A model generated the notes under the pieces. That model was not told the DNA's origin, did no database searches, and saw only the letters and a program-made list of their open reading frames with translations. A stretch of DNA of 13,037 nt from Burkholderiaceae bacterium. GTDB taxonomy: Bacteria > Pseudomonadota > Gammaproteobacteria > Burkholderiales > Burkholderiaceae. The translations under genes were made by a program, and so were the position numbers. The stretch covers positions 1 through 13,037 of the forward strand of contig CANBYN010000025.1 of assembly GCA_947373615.1 (NCBI GenBank). The letters are read 5' to 3'. Below, one piece after another: positions 7,847-13,037 of this stretch. Positions within the stretch are counted from its first letter, which is position 1. Every line of letters starts with the position of its first letter.

Positions 7847-8488
7847 TTATCGACTCATATATGCCTCTTCGTTATAAGTCGCTACCCAGTTAGGCCTATA
7901 GATTAAGAAGATGGCTAATAACATGCCCGATAACGAACCCTCCATAAAGGCGATGATGATGAGCCCAAGCAACCATCCTTCAACATCAATCTGTCCTGGC
8001 TCGCCAAGTAATAGTCTGGATATAAGTAAAAGGGCACCAGATAAGACAATGCTGGCAAAAGCGGCAACGTAACCATTGCCAAGAATTAGTACAAATAAAT
8101 GCTTTGGAATAAAGCGCTGAATAGTTTGAATTGAGAAATAGGAAAAGATCGTGGGTAGTACACAAATCATTAAATACTGTTGTGAAGCTTCGACATAATC
8201 GCCTTGAAAGGCGCAAATTCCGATGAGGGCAACGGGAAAGAGGATTGAAAGAGTAATGGCTGGCCCAAACATTGCCGTAAGCAAAGAAGCCCCATAAAAG
8301 TGAAAAATAAGACCATAGAATTTTCCTGGGGCTTGCCCAGGCAATGTAGGGGACATGTTCCAAGCAGCCACTAAAAAGAGAATGGCAGCTGGCGCAAGCC
8401 AAAAAAGAGGTTTTTTACTAAAGACTTGTGGAGGGCTTTTATAGAGCGCCCCAATAAAAATTGCTATTGCCAGACCTACCCAAATCAT
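7847..8488 (-). CDS. CbiM-like energy-coupling factor transporter permease homologue lacking the metal-binding N-terminus
   Basis: A 213-residue membrane protein with about six hydrophobic segments. The internal FHFYGASLLTAMFGP (residues 62-76) and the C-terminal EGSLSGMLLAIFLIYRPNWV (183-202), then ATYNEEAY, match the CbiM/NikM-type permeases of cobalt/nickel uptake systems, where the protein ends in YRPEWV plus a short acidic tail. True CbiM/NikM start with Met-His-Ile, whose amino group and histidine bind the metal; this protein starts MIWVGLAIA and lacks it. An in-frame TAG lies seven codons upstream, so the start cannot be extended. AGGA seven bases before the ATG supports the start at 8488. 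No CbiN, CbiQ or CbiO partner is present. Such stand-alone homologues occur in betaproteobacteria, as I recall; function unknown. Confidence 0.8.
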   Translation of the reverse strand: MIWVGLAIAIFIGALYKSPPQVFSKKPLFWLAPAAILFLVAAWNMSPTLPGQAPGKFYGLIFHFYGASLLTAMFGPAITLSILFPVALIGICAFQGDYVEASQQYLMICVLPTIFSYFSIQTIQRFIPKHLFVLILGNGYVAAFASIVLSGALLLISRLLLGEPGQIDVEGWLLGLIIIAFMEGSLSGMLLAIFLIYRPNWVATYNEEAYMSR

Positions 8489-8561
8489 ATTTTTTCCTAT
8501 CTGTGTCTAGTTATATGCATCAACGAGTCTAGCTAAAGTAGCGATAAAACCTATACGCATT

Positions 8562-8591
8562 TTCACTAGGTAAGGGTTGCCTAGGTACAAT
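8562..8591 (+). promoter_or_regulatory. Candidate sigma-70 promoter for the dicarboxylate symporter gene
   Basis: TTCACT at 8562-8567 and TACAAT at 8586-8591 have an 18-base spacer and would start transcription near 8598, about 30 bases before the ATG. Both hexamers are imperfect (four and five of six consensus bases). The region is a 139-base divergent spacer shared with the CbiM-like gene. Confidence 0.35.
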
Positions 8592-8627
8592 CCGCCAATG
8601 TTCCTCCTATAGAGATCTGAGCCGCAT

Positions 8628-9869
8628 ATGAATTCCAAAAAGTTAACAAACTACATCCTTGCGGCCATGTTCTTGGGCATATTAGTTGGCTATCTAGTCA
8701 ATGCCAAAGGCGCTGGTAGTTCACTTCCCGCTCAATATGTATCGTATATCTCCATTTTGACAGAAGTCTTTTTACGTTTGATTAAGATGATCATAGCTCC
8801 CCTAGTATTTTCTACATTAGTGGTTGGAATTGCAAAAATGGGAGATGCTTCTACTATTGGTCGCGTAGGTCTAAAAACTTTTGCATGGTTTATCTCCATG
8901 TCATTAGTTTCTCTCTTGCTGGGTTTGGTAATGGTGAACTTACTGCAACCTGGAATTGGTGTTGATCTCGCCCTACCTGAGATTGCAACCAATTCTGGAT
9001 TAAATAAGAATGGCTTAAATCTTCCAGAGTTTGTGCGTCACATTTTTCCAACAAGCATTTTCGATGCCATGGCTAAAAATGAAATCTTGCAAATCGTAGT
9101 GTTTGCAGTTTTCTTTGGTGTGGGTGCTGCAGGGATGGGTGCCAGAGCTGACGAATTCATTCGTAATCTCGATATGCTTTCACACATTATGCTTAGAATA
9201 ACCACCGCAGTCATGAAGATGGCTCCAGTCGCAGTATTTTCCGCAGTCTCAGTCGTTATTGCTGAGAACGGTCTAGCGATTTTAGTCACCTACGGCAAAT
9301 TCATGCTGAGCTTTTATGTCTCTATTTTTTCCTTGTGGGTGCTGATTACTCTCATTAGCGCCCTAGTGCTTAAAAAGCGCACTTGGCATTTAGTTTCAAT
9401 GTTGCGTGAGCCTGTATTGTTGGCATTTACTACCGCTAGTTCAGAAGCAGCCTACCCAATGACGCTAGAGCAAGTAGAGCGTTTTGGCTGCAAGAACAAA
9501 ATCGCCTCTTTTGTATTGCCGGTAGGCTATTCATTTAATTTAGATGGATCCATGATGTATTGCACTTTTGCTGCGGTATTTATTGCGCAAGTATATGGAA
9601 TTCAAATGGAGCTCACACAGCAACTCTTAATGTTATTGGTATTAATGATTACTTCTAAGGGCATTGCTGGTGTGCCGCGTGCATCGCTTGTAGTGATTGC
9701 AGCAACTCTATCCCAGTTTAATCTCCCGGAAGCTGGTGTGCTATTGATTCTAGGAGTTGATCACTTTTTGGATATGGCGCGTTCTGCAACCAATGTGCTT
9801 GGAAATGGCTTGGCGACAGCCGTTATTTCAAAATGGGAGGGTGCTTTAGATGGGGGAGGTAAGGGATAA
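8628..9869 (+). CDS. Dicarboxylate/amino acid:cation symporter (DAACS family, GltP/DctA-like)
   Basis: An inner-membrane sodium- or proton-coupled importer of C4-dicarboxylates, glutamate or aspartate. The 413 residues and motifs fit the GltPh fold: the first re-entrant hairpin TTASSEAAYP (268-277), the unwound segment motif YSFNLDGSMMY (301-311, NMDGT in other members), the second hairpin SKGIAGVPRAS (343-353), and D382/N389 in DMARSATNVLGN. In amino-acid carriers an arginine in the last helix binds the side-chain carboxylate; R385 here sits in that DMARSATN stretch, but I cannot decide between dicarboxylate and amino acid. No strong Shine-Dalgarno precedes the ATG at 8628. It is divergent from the CbiM-like/esterase pair and shares the theme of organic acid uptake with the TRAP binding protein. 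Confidence 0.94.
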   Translation: MNSKKLTNYILAAMFLGILVGYLVNAKGAGSSLPAQYVSYISILTEVFLRLIKMIIAPLVFSTLVVGIAKMGDASTIGRVGLKTFAWFISMSLVSLLLGLVMVNLLQPGIGVDLALPEIATNSGLNKNGLNLPEFVRHIFPTSIFDAMAKNEILQIVVFAVFFGVGAAGMGARADEFIRNLDMLSHIMLRITTAVMKMAPVAVFSAVSVVIAENGLAILVTYGKFMLSFYVSIFSLWVLITLISALVLKKRTWHLVSMLREPVLLAFTTASSEAAYPMTLEQVERFGCKNKIASFVLPVGYSFNLDGSMMYCTFAAVFIAQVYGIQMELTQQLLMLLVLMITSKGIAGVPRASLVVIAATLSQFNLPEAGVLLILGVDHFLDMARSATNVLGNGLATAVISKWEGALDGGGKG

Positions 9870-9958
9870 TTAGACTAATGCTTTGAAATAAATATTTAAA
9901 ACTTACTATTGCGGTGTAAGATATTTTTAAGCACAGCTAGTGCCATGGGAGACTTTTG

Positions 9959-10186
9959 ATGAAGCCGTTTTATATTGACTACCCACAAGAAAAAATAGAA
10001 GAGCATCAACATGCTTACAGGTGTCAGTTCTGCAAAGTGCCGACAACGATTATTTTTGGCCTACTAGAAAATCATGCGCAAGATTGCCAATACCGCTTGC
10101 ACCAGAGTAAATGGACTCAGCTAGAAGCAAAATTAAAGCCTCATAGAGCACATTTTGACGAAACGTATGCCGACGAGGTGGACTAA
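9959..10186 (+). CDS. Small C2HC zinc-finger-like protein, unknown function
   Basis: I do not recognise this 75-residue protein. It contains CQFCKV (residues 23-28) followed by ENHAQDC, giving the spacing Cys-x2-Cys-x13-His-x3-Cys, which could hold one zinc ion. The remainder is basic and polar and ends in an acidic tail (FDETYADEVD). GGGAGA at 9947-9952, six bases upstream, selects the ATG at 9959 over an in-frame TTG just before it. No membrane segment or signal is present. Its TAA overlaps the next gene's ATG (TAATG), so the two are translationally coupled and may work together. It lies 89 bases after the symporter with no hairpin terminator seen between. A DNA-, RNA- or protein-binding role is possible but not shown. 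Confidence 0.78.
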   Translation: MKPFYIDYPQEKIEEHQHAYRCQFCKVPTTIIFGLLENHAQDCQYRLHQSKWTQLEAKLKPHRAHFDETYADEVD

Positions 10187-10563
10187 TGAAAACATACCCC
10201 ATTGCACTTGAATTAACTGCATGGTTGAACCTGGAGCTCAATCAATATGAGATTTCAATTGATGAGGTCTCTAAAATTTCCATTAAACGAACTGATGATG
10301 TACTTCACACCAGAGAGCTTACCTCTACTGAGGTGGATGCACTTATAAAGGCGATTAAATTACTCAAAGTGCCTGTAGTTGAAGAATTTAAAGAGGACCC
10401 CATTAATAAGGCTTCCTCGAGCTATGAATTGATTGTGGAGTCGGCTCACTTCTCGCTGGAATTTAACTGGGAAGAAGTGGATAGAGATGGAATAAATTCA
10501 AATGCATTTGACTCTATAGTGCAACTGGCGACTTTAATCGCAGCTTTGGACCAATTTCATTAG
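10186..10563 (+). CDS. Conserved-looking hypothetical protein, 125 residues
   Basis: Not recognised. A soluble acidic protein without signal or membrane segment. It has a hydrophobic N-terminal beta-like region, a central stretch TSTEVDALIKAIKLLKVPVV (residues 47-66) resembling a helix packing against a sheet, and another alternating beta-like segment SSYELIVESAHFSLEFNWEE. The ATG at 10186 overlaps the preceding TAA, and GAGGTGG (10175-10181), inside the last codons of the upstream gene, provides the ribosome site. Co-translation with the zinc-finger-like protein suggests a shared function. The gene ends 12 bases before the stop of a convergent small gene. It could be an immunity or inhibitor-like fold, but nothing in the sequence demonstrates that. 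Confidence 0.75.
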   Translation: MKTYPIALELTAWLNLELNQYEISIDEVSKISIKRTDDVLHTRELTSTEVDALIKAIKLLKVPVVEEFKEDPINKASSSYELIVESAHFSLEFNWEEVDRDGINSNAFDSIVQLATLIAALDQFH

Positions 10564-10575
10564 AATTTAACGGTT

Positions 10576-10848
10576 TTAGCTTTCCACTACGATGAACTCA
10601 CCCAACAAAACTCTTTCTCTAAATTGAGAGAATGAGAAGAGAGCTTTTATTTTCTTAGTGTTAATGACCTCAATCTTTCCATCAGGGGTAAGGTTGGCAA
10701 GGTACTCCCCTTCTGGAAATAGAGCTTCGGGGATGCTCTCCGTGTTATGGATCTGGGCGCTGAGCACTAGGCTTTTTGTAATTTTGATACGCATGAGGTA
10801 TCTTAGGTTATAGAAATTAGCAGGAATCTCTTTATGCACAATTTGCAT
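10576..10848 (-). CDS. Small hypothetical protein, 90 residues
   Basis: Not recognised. From the ATG at 10848 the protein has 90 residues, with mixed basic and hydrophobic content, no clear membrane segment, and a PDGKIEVINTKKIKALFSF stretch that reads like two beta strands. The frame is open upstream to alternative TTG (10863) and GTG (10860) starts, adding five residues, and a Met 18 codons downstream (giving 72 residues) is also possible; none has a strong ribosome site. An inverted repeat at 10831-10851 covers the ATG chosen here, which leaves the start uncertain. It converges on the preceding hypothetical gene and diverges from the PII gene. Coding status is inferred mainly from length and plausible composition. 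Confidence 0.55.
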   Translation of the reverse strand: MQIVHKEIPANFYNLRYLMRIKITKSLVLSAQIHNTESIPEALFPEGEYLANLTPDGKIEVINTKKIKALFSFSQFRERVLLGEFIVVES

Positions 10849-10851
10849 AAA
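10831..10851. repeat. Perfect inverted repeat with 8-base arms and 5-base spacer
   Basis: TTTATGCA (10831-10838), spacer CAATT, TGCATAAA (10844-10851). The arms are perfectly complementary. It spans the likely ATG of the small minus-strand gene. It could be an operator for a dimeric regulator or an RNA hairpin sequestering the start; there is no T tract, so it is not a terminator. Confidence 0.5.
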
Positions 10852-10945
10852 TTCACGCACCAATTAGGTGAGCGCCAATTTTTTCGTGGAACCCTATGGG
10901 GAAAGGCCGCCCCTTAATCTAATTGCTAGTTTTTGCTTAATTTGA

Positions 10946-10960
10946 GCACTTAAGTAGTGC
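10946..10960. promoter_or_regulatory. NtrC-like binding site upstream of the PII gene
   Basis: GCAC (10946-10949), seven bases, GTGC (10957-10960) fits the known NtrC operator pattern GCAC-N7-GTGC, and the extra T/A pair inside makes GCACT-N5-AGTGC. It is centred 93 bases before the PII start. Two abutting 8-base palindromes, ACTTAAGT (10948-10955) and AGTGCACT (10956-10963), share these bases. No sigma-54 promoter (GG-N10-GC type) was found between the site and the gene. Confidence 0.5.
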
Positions 10961-11045
10961 ACTTTACCTATAAGTTGGGCAAGCAAAGGGATTAAATTTA
11001 ACCTAAAGATAGGTTATGGAGTTCACTCTAGGGTTTTGAAGGAAC

Positions 11046-11384
11046 ATGAAATTAATTACTGCAATCATTAAGCCATTCAAGTTGGATGAGGTACATGAGG
11101 CTTTGTCACACATTGGCATTAATAGCATGACCACGTGCGACGTCAGAGGTTTTGGCCGACAAAAAGGCCATACCGAACTCTATCGTGGTGCAGACTATGT
11201 AATCGACTTTCTGCTGAAAGTTAAAGTCCAGGTGGCGGTAGAAGATAGCGCTTTGAATGATGCAGTGCACATTATTTCAAAAGCGGCTTACACCGGAAAA
11301 ATTGGTGACGGAAAAATATTTGTTACTAATTTAGTCGATGCGATTCGGATTAGAACGGGTGAGAGCGGGGATACCGCACTGTAA
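11046..11384 (+). CDS. glnB: PII family nitrogen regulatory protein (GlnB/GlnK)
   Basis: A trimeric cytoplasmic signal protein that senses 2-oxoglutarate and ATP/ADP and controls NtrB, GlnE/GlnD-linked steps or AmtB. All 112 residues align with the family: KPFKLDEV near 10-16, T-loop GRQKGHTELYRGADY at 37-51 with uridylylation site Y51, TGKIGDGKIFV in the second nucleotide-binding block, and RIRTGE near the end. D54 is the residue found in GlnB rather than most GlnK proteins, but MKLITAIIKPFK and the NtrC-like site upstream are GlnK-like; glnK is therefore possible. Residues 29-34 (TTCDVR) differ from the usual TVTEVK. GAAGGA at 11038-11043 is the ribosome site. No amtB follows; the stop abuts that of a convergent lyase gene. 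Confidence 0.95.
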   Translation: MKLITAIIKPFKLDEVHEALSHIGINSMTTCDVRGFGRQKGHTELYRGADYVIDFLLKVKVQVAVEDSALNDAVHIISKAAYTGKIGDGKIFVTNLVDAIRIRTGESGDTAL

Positions 11385-12257
11385 TCACTTGGAAAAAGAT
11401 TCAATTGCGTATGCAAGAGCCAGTATTCGTTTGGCATCTTGAACATGCAACTCTTCGATAAGTTTCCCATTTAATACTGCAATTCCCGCTCCTGATTTAA
11501 TGGCAGCATCATAGGCGGAAACTTTTTCCTGAGCTTCAGCAACATCTTGCTCTGATGGCCCAAAGGCTTCATTAGCAAAAACAATTTGACTTGGATGTAT
11601 TAGAGTCTTACCATCAAAGCCCATATCTCTGCCCTGTATACAGGATTGTTTGAGGCCTTCTTCATCACCTAGGGATAGATGAACGCCATCCAGGACGCAT
11701 AAACCATGAGCCCTGGCAGCAAGAATAGAAAGAGAGAGAGCGGTCTGGGTTTCCGAGCGTGAAAAAGTATGTCGCGCGTGTAGGTCTTTAACTAAATCTG
11801 ATGTACCCAACACTAAGGCTTCTAGCAATGGGTTGGAACCGGCAATCTCTGGTAATTTAAATATAGCCATAGGGGTCTCAATCATGGCCCAGATGCTGAG
11901 ATGTTCTGGTGCATTGAGCTGCTTGAGGATGGCAGCCACTTCCTGAATTTGGGCTGCAGACTCAACTTTTGGAAGAACGAGGGCATCTGCTTTGCTATTG
12001 GCAAAAGCTTTGAGGTCATCTATCCCCCAGAGGGTATTTAAGCCATTAATTCTAACGACCGCTTCGCGATAACCAAACCCTGACTCTAATGCAGCCCGAA
12101 TATTTTCTCTGGCCTTTGCCTTTGCATCAGGGGCAACCGCATCTTCTAGATCAAGAATTAATGAATCTGCAGGCAAACTTTTCGCTTTTTCTAAAGCGCG
12201 AAGATTTGCGCCAGGCATATACAGTACTGAGCGACGTGGCCGACTTGTATTTATCAT
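11385..12257 (-). CDS. HpcH/HpaI aldolase / citrate lyase beta subunit (CitE-like) family CoA-ester lyase
   Basis: A cytoplasmic TIM-barrel lyase that cleaves a 3-hydroxy acyl-CoA such as malyl-CoA or citramalyl-CoA, probably in C5 or glyoxylate metabolism. The 290 residues match the family. Motifs in order: RSVLYMPGAN (9-18), LILDLEDAVAP (33-43) with the metal-associated acid residues, VVRINGLNT (67-75), VLPKVES (94-100), IETPMAI with E127, GTSDL (151-155), and the family-typical GFDGKTLIHPSQI (213-225). No citC, citD or citF is nearby, so it is not part of a citrate lyase complex; a stand-alone citramalyl-CoA or malyl-CoA lyase is more likely. The start lacks a strong ribosome site. Its stop directly abuts the PII stop on the other strand. 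Confidence 0.93.
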   Translation of the reverse strand: MINTSRPRRSVLYMPGANLRALEKAKSLPADSLILDLEDAVAPDAKAKARENIRAALESGFGYREAVVRINGLNTLWGIDDLKAFANSKADALVLPKVESAAQIQEVAAILKQLNAPEHLSIWAMIETPMAIFKLPEIAGSNPLLEALVLGTSDLVKDLHARHTFSRSETQTALSLSILAARAHGLCVLDGVHLSLGDEEGLKQSCIQGRDMGFDGKTLIHPSQIVFANEAFGPSEQDVAEAQEKVSAYDAAIKSGAGIAVLNGKLIEELHVQDAKRILALAYAIESFSK

Positions 12258-12317
12258 GAGTACGTGTTTTGCAAAAGATTATTATTTAAGGTTCTATAAA
12301 TATCATAAACGAAGTGG

Positions 12318-12437
12318 ATGGATGTAGACGTAACTCGTAAATACAATAAAGCTAAAGAAAAGAGTCATCTACTTGGAGGCGTAAATAGCCTAAAGCATTT
12401 CTTTGATATAACAAATGGGCTCCACAATTATCATTAG
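12318..12437 (+). other. Possible 39-codon small ORF or untranslated small RNA upstream of the terminator
   Basis: A plus-strand ATG at 12318 preceded by GAAGTGG opens a 39-codon frame (start MDVDVTRKYNKAKEKSHLL) that ends with TAG at 12435-12437, in the loop of the hairpin at 12413-12448. The region carries no other gene. A weak promoter-like TTGCAA (12269-12274) and TATAAA (12295-12300) have a 20-base spacer. It could be a small protein, a terminated small RNA, or chance; the last is most likely. Confidence 0.15.
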
Positions 12438-12451
12438 GGAGCCCATTTTTT
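12413..12451. terminator. Bidirectional-looking intrinsic terminator
   Basis: A perfect 11-base-pair stem, AAATGGGCTCC (12413-12423) / GGAGCCCATTT (12438-12448), with a 14-base loop. On the plus strand it runs into six T residues (12446-12451). On the minus strand it begins 22 bases after the stop of the acyl-CoA synthetase/GNAT gene and is followed by TTTGTT, so its most obvious job is ending that gene. Confidence 0.85.
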
Positions 12452-12470
12452 GTGCTGAAATTAATGGTAT

Positions 12471-13037
12471 TTAAAGTTTTTTGCGTACCAATTTAAAGTC
12501 AGGATCATCCTCCATGCTTTCAACGGTAAATCCTAGGCTACGCATCAGCTTTAGCATTCCAGGATTCTTAGATAACACTAGCCCATCAATCTCGTTGAGG
12601 CCTTTATCGCGCGCCACCTCCATAATGCTGATCATCATGCGAGAACCAATTCCTTGTCCTCCAAAGTCATCTGCCACTACCAATGAGAATTCACAGCTGG
12701 CTTTATCTGGGTTGGTGCTAAAGCGAGAAACTCCAATAATTTTTTCACTTTCATGCCAATTACCATCCTCTGAATAGACGGACTCCTTGAGTAACGCCAC
12801 TAGCGCCATTTCGCGATCGTAATCAATTAGGGTAAATTTGGCCGCCATTGATGGCGGAAGTTCAGGCGAGTTAGAAATGAATCTAAAGTAGCGAGATTCG
12901 GCAGATAGCGTTTTATAAAAGGCTTTCAACATATCCGCATCATCTGGATGTATCGGCCTTACCTGGTACTCTCCACCATTCTTTAATGGATATGATTGTT
13001 CGTATTGATGAGGGTAGGGAAGAATAGCAAGATGGCT
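12471..13037 (-). CDS. C-terminal GNAT domain of a fused NDP-forming acyl-CoA synthetase / protein acetyltransferase (partial)
   Basis: The frame is open from the right edge to the TAA at 12471, 188 residues. The residues upstream of the first Met (12932) are coding-like and match the linker of the PatZ/Pka-type fusion: HLAILPYPHQYEQ, then YQVRPIHPDDADM, then AFYKTLSAESRYFRF. The GNAT acetyl-CoA loop is GGQGIGSRM, followed by LSKNPGMLKLMRSLGF. In this family a long acyl-CoA synthetase-like region precedes the acetyltransferase; full proteins are about 900 residues and acetylate lysines, for example in acetyl-CoA synthetase. Only the acetyltransferase part is here, so the synthetase part is inferred. 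A hairpin terminator follows the stop. A stand-alone GNAT starting at 12932 is unlikely, since it would lack the first strand of the fold. Confidence 0.88.
   Translation of the reverse strand, partial: SHLAILPYPHQYEQSYPLKNGGEYQVRPIHPDDADMLKAFYKTLSAESRYFRFISNSPELPPSMAAKFTLIDYDREMALVALLKESVYSEDGNWHESEKIIGVSRFSTNPDKASCEFSLVVADDFGGQGIGSRMMISIMEVARDKGLNEIDGLVLSKNPGMLKLMRSLGFTVESMEDDPDFKLVRKKL

Noticed and set aside
7986..8402. Minus-strand ORF of 138 codons in another frame of the CbiM-like gene
   Set aside because: Rich in Cys, Ser and aromatic residues as expected of a frame-shifted membrane gene; the overlapping frame has family motifs and a ribosome site.
8489..8520. Frameshifted N-terminus (ATG CAT ATA) for the CbiM-like gene
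   Set aside because: That frame stops after seven codons and the residues after MHI do not match a CbiM start; the AGGA-preceded ATG is simpler.
10961..11045. Possible sigma-54 promoter upstream of the PII gene
   Set aside because: Every GG was checked for GC ten bases downstream and none fitted; TTGGGCAAGC only superficially resembles the element.
1..13037. Mobile elements, CRISPR arrays, tRNA or rRNA genes, toxin-antitoxin or defence cassettes
   Set aside because: No transposase or integrase motifs, no regular direct repeats, no cloverleaf or rRNA-like sequence, and no recognised defence domain was seen on either strand.

Overview
The window looks like ordinary chromosome from a small-genome freshwater betaproteobacterium of the Burkholderiaceae, most like Polynucleobacter. 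This is an inference from protein resemblance, moderate-to-low GC, short intergenic gaps and the M48 peptidase / orn / mog / pmbA neighbourhood. I see no insertion sequence, phage gene, CRISPR array, rRNA or tRNA. The longest stretch without a confident gene is 213 bases (12258-12470), followed by 182 bases upstream of the PII gene.

Layout. Bases 1-1107 (minus) hold most of a membrane Ste24-type M48 peptidase that runs off the left edge. It is divergent from oligoribonuclease orn (1123-1710, plus), with 15 bases between the two start codons. Molybdopterin adenylyltransferase mog (1779-2402, minus) converges on orn and diverges from pmbA (2429-3775, plus) across 26 bases. A TRAP-type solute-binding protein close to TakP follows (3820-4902) and ends in a strong intrinsic terminator. 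Next is a two-gene membrane transporter unit: a divergent NRAMP-family protein (5032-6312) and a TauE/SafE (TSUP) permease (6330-7115). On the minus strand a CbiM-like membrane protein (7847-8488) lies upstream of an APT1-type carboxylesterase (7147-7818). A dicarboxylate/amino-acid:cation symporter (8628-9869, plus) diverges from that pair.

The right third has a C2HC mini-protein (9959-10186) coupled by a TAATG overlap to an unknown 125-residue protein (10186-10563), then a convergent small unknown gene (10576-10848). A PII signal protein (11046-11384) has an NtrC-like palindrome upstream. Its stop codon abuts that of a convergent CitE/HpcH-type lyase (11385-12257). Last comes the C-terminal GNAT domain of what is very probably a fused NDP-forming acyl-CoA synthetase/acetyltransferase, entering from the right edge (12471-13037, minus).

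How they fit together. The content is housekeeping (RNA turnover, molybdenum cofactor, protein quality control) plus uptake of small organic acids and ions, nitrogen sensing and CoA-ester metabolism, as expected of a heterotroph living on small organic acids. I did not find a convincing new multi-gene system. The most notable points are possible leaderless starts at three tightly packed divergent genes, an NRAMP protein with altered metal-site motifs, a CbiM-like protein without the metal-binding N-terminus, an orphan TakP-like binding protein, and the NtrC-like site before the PII gene.
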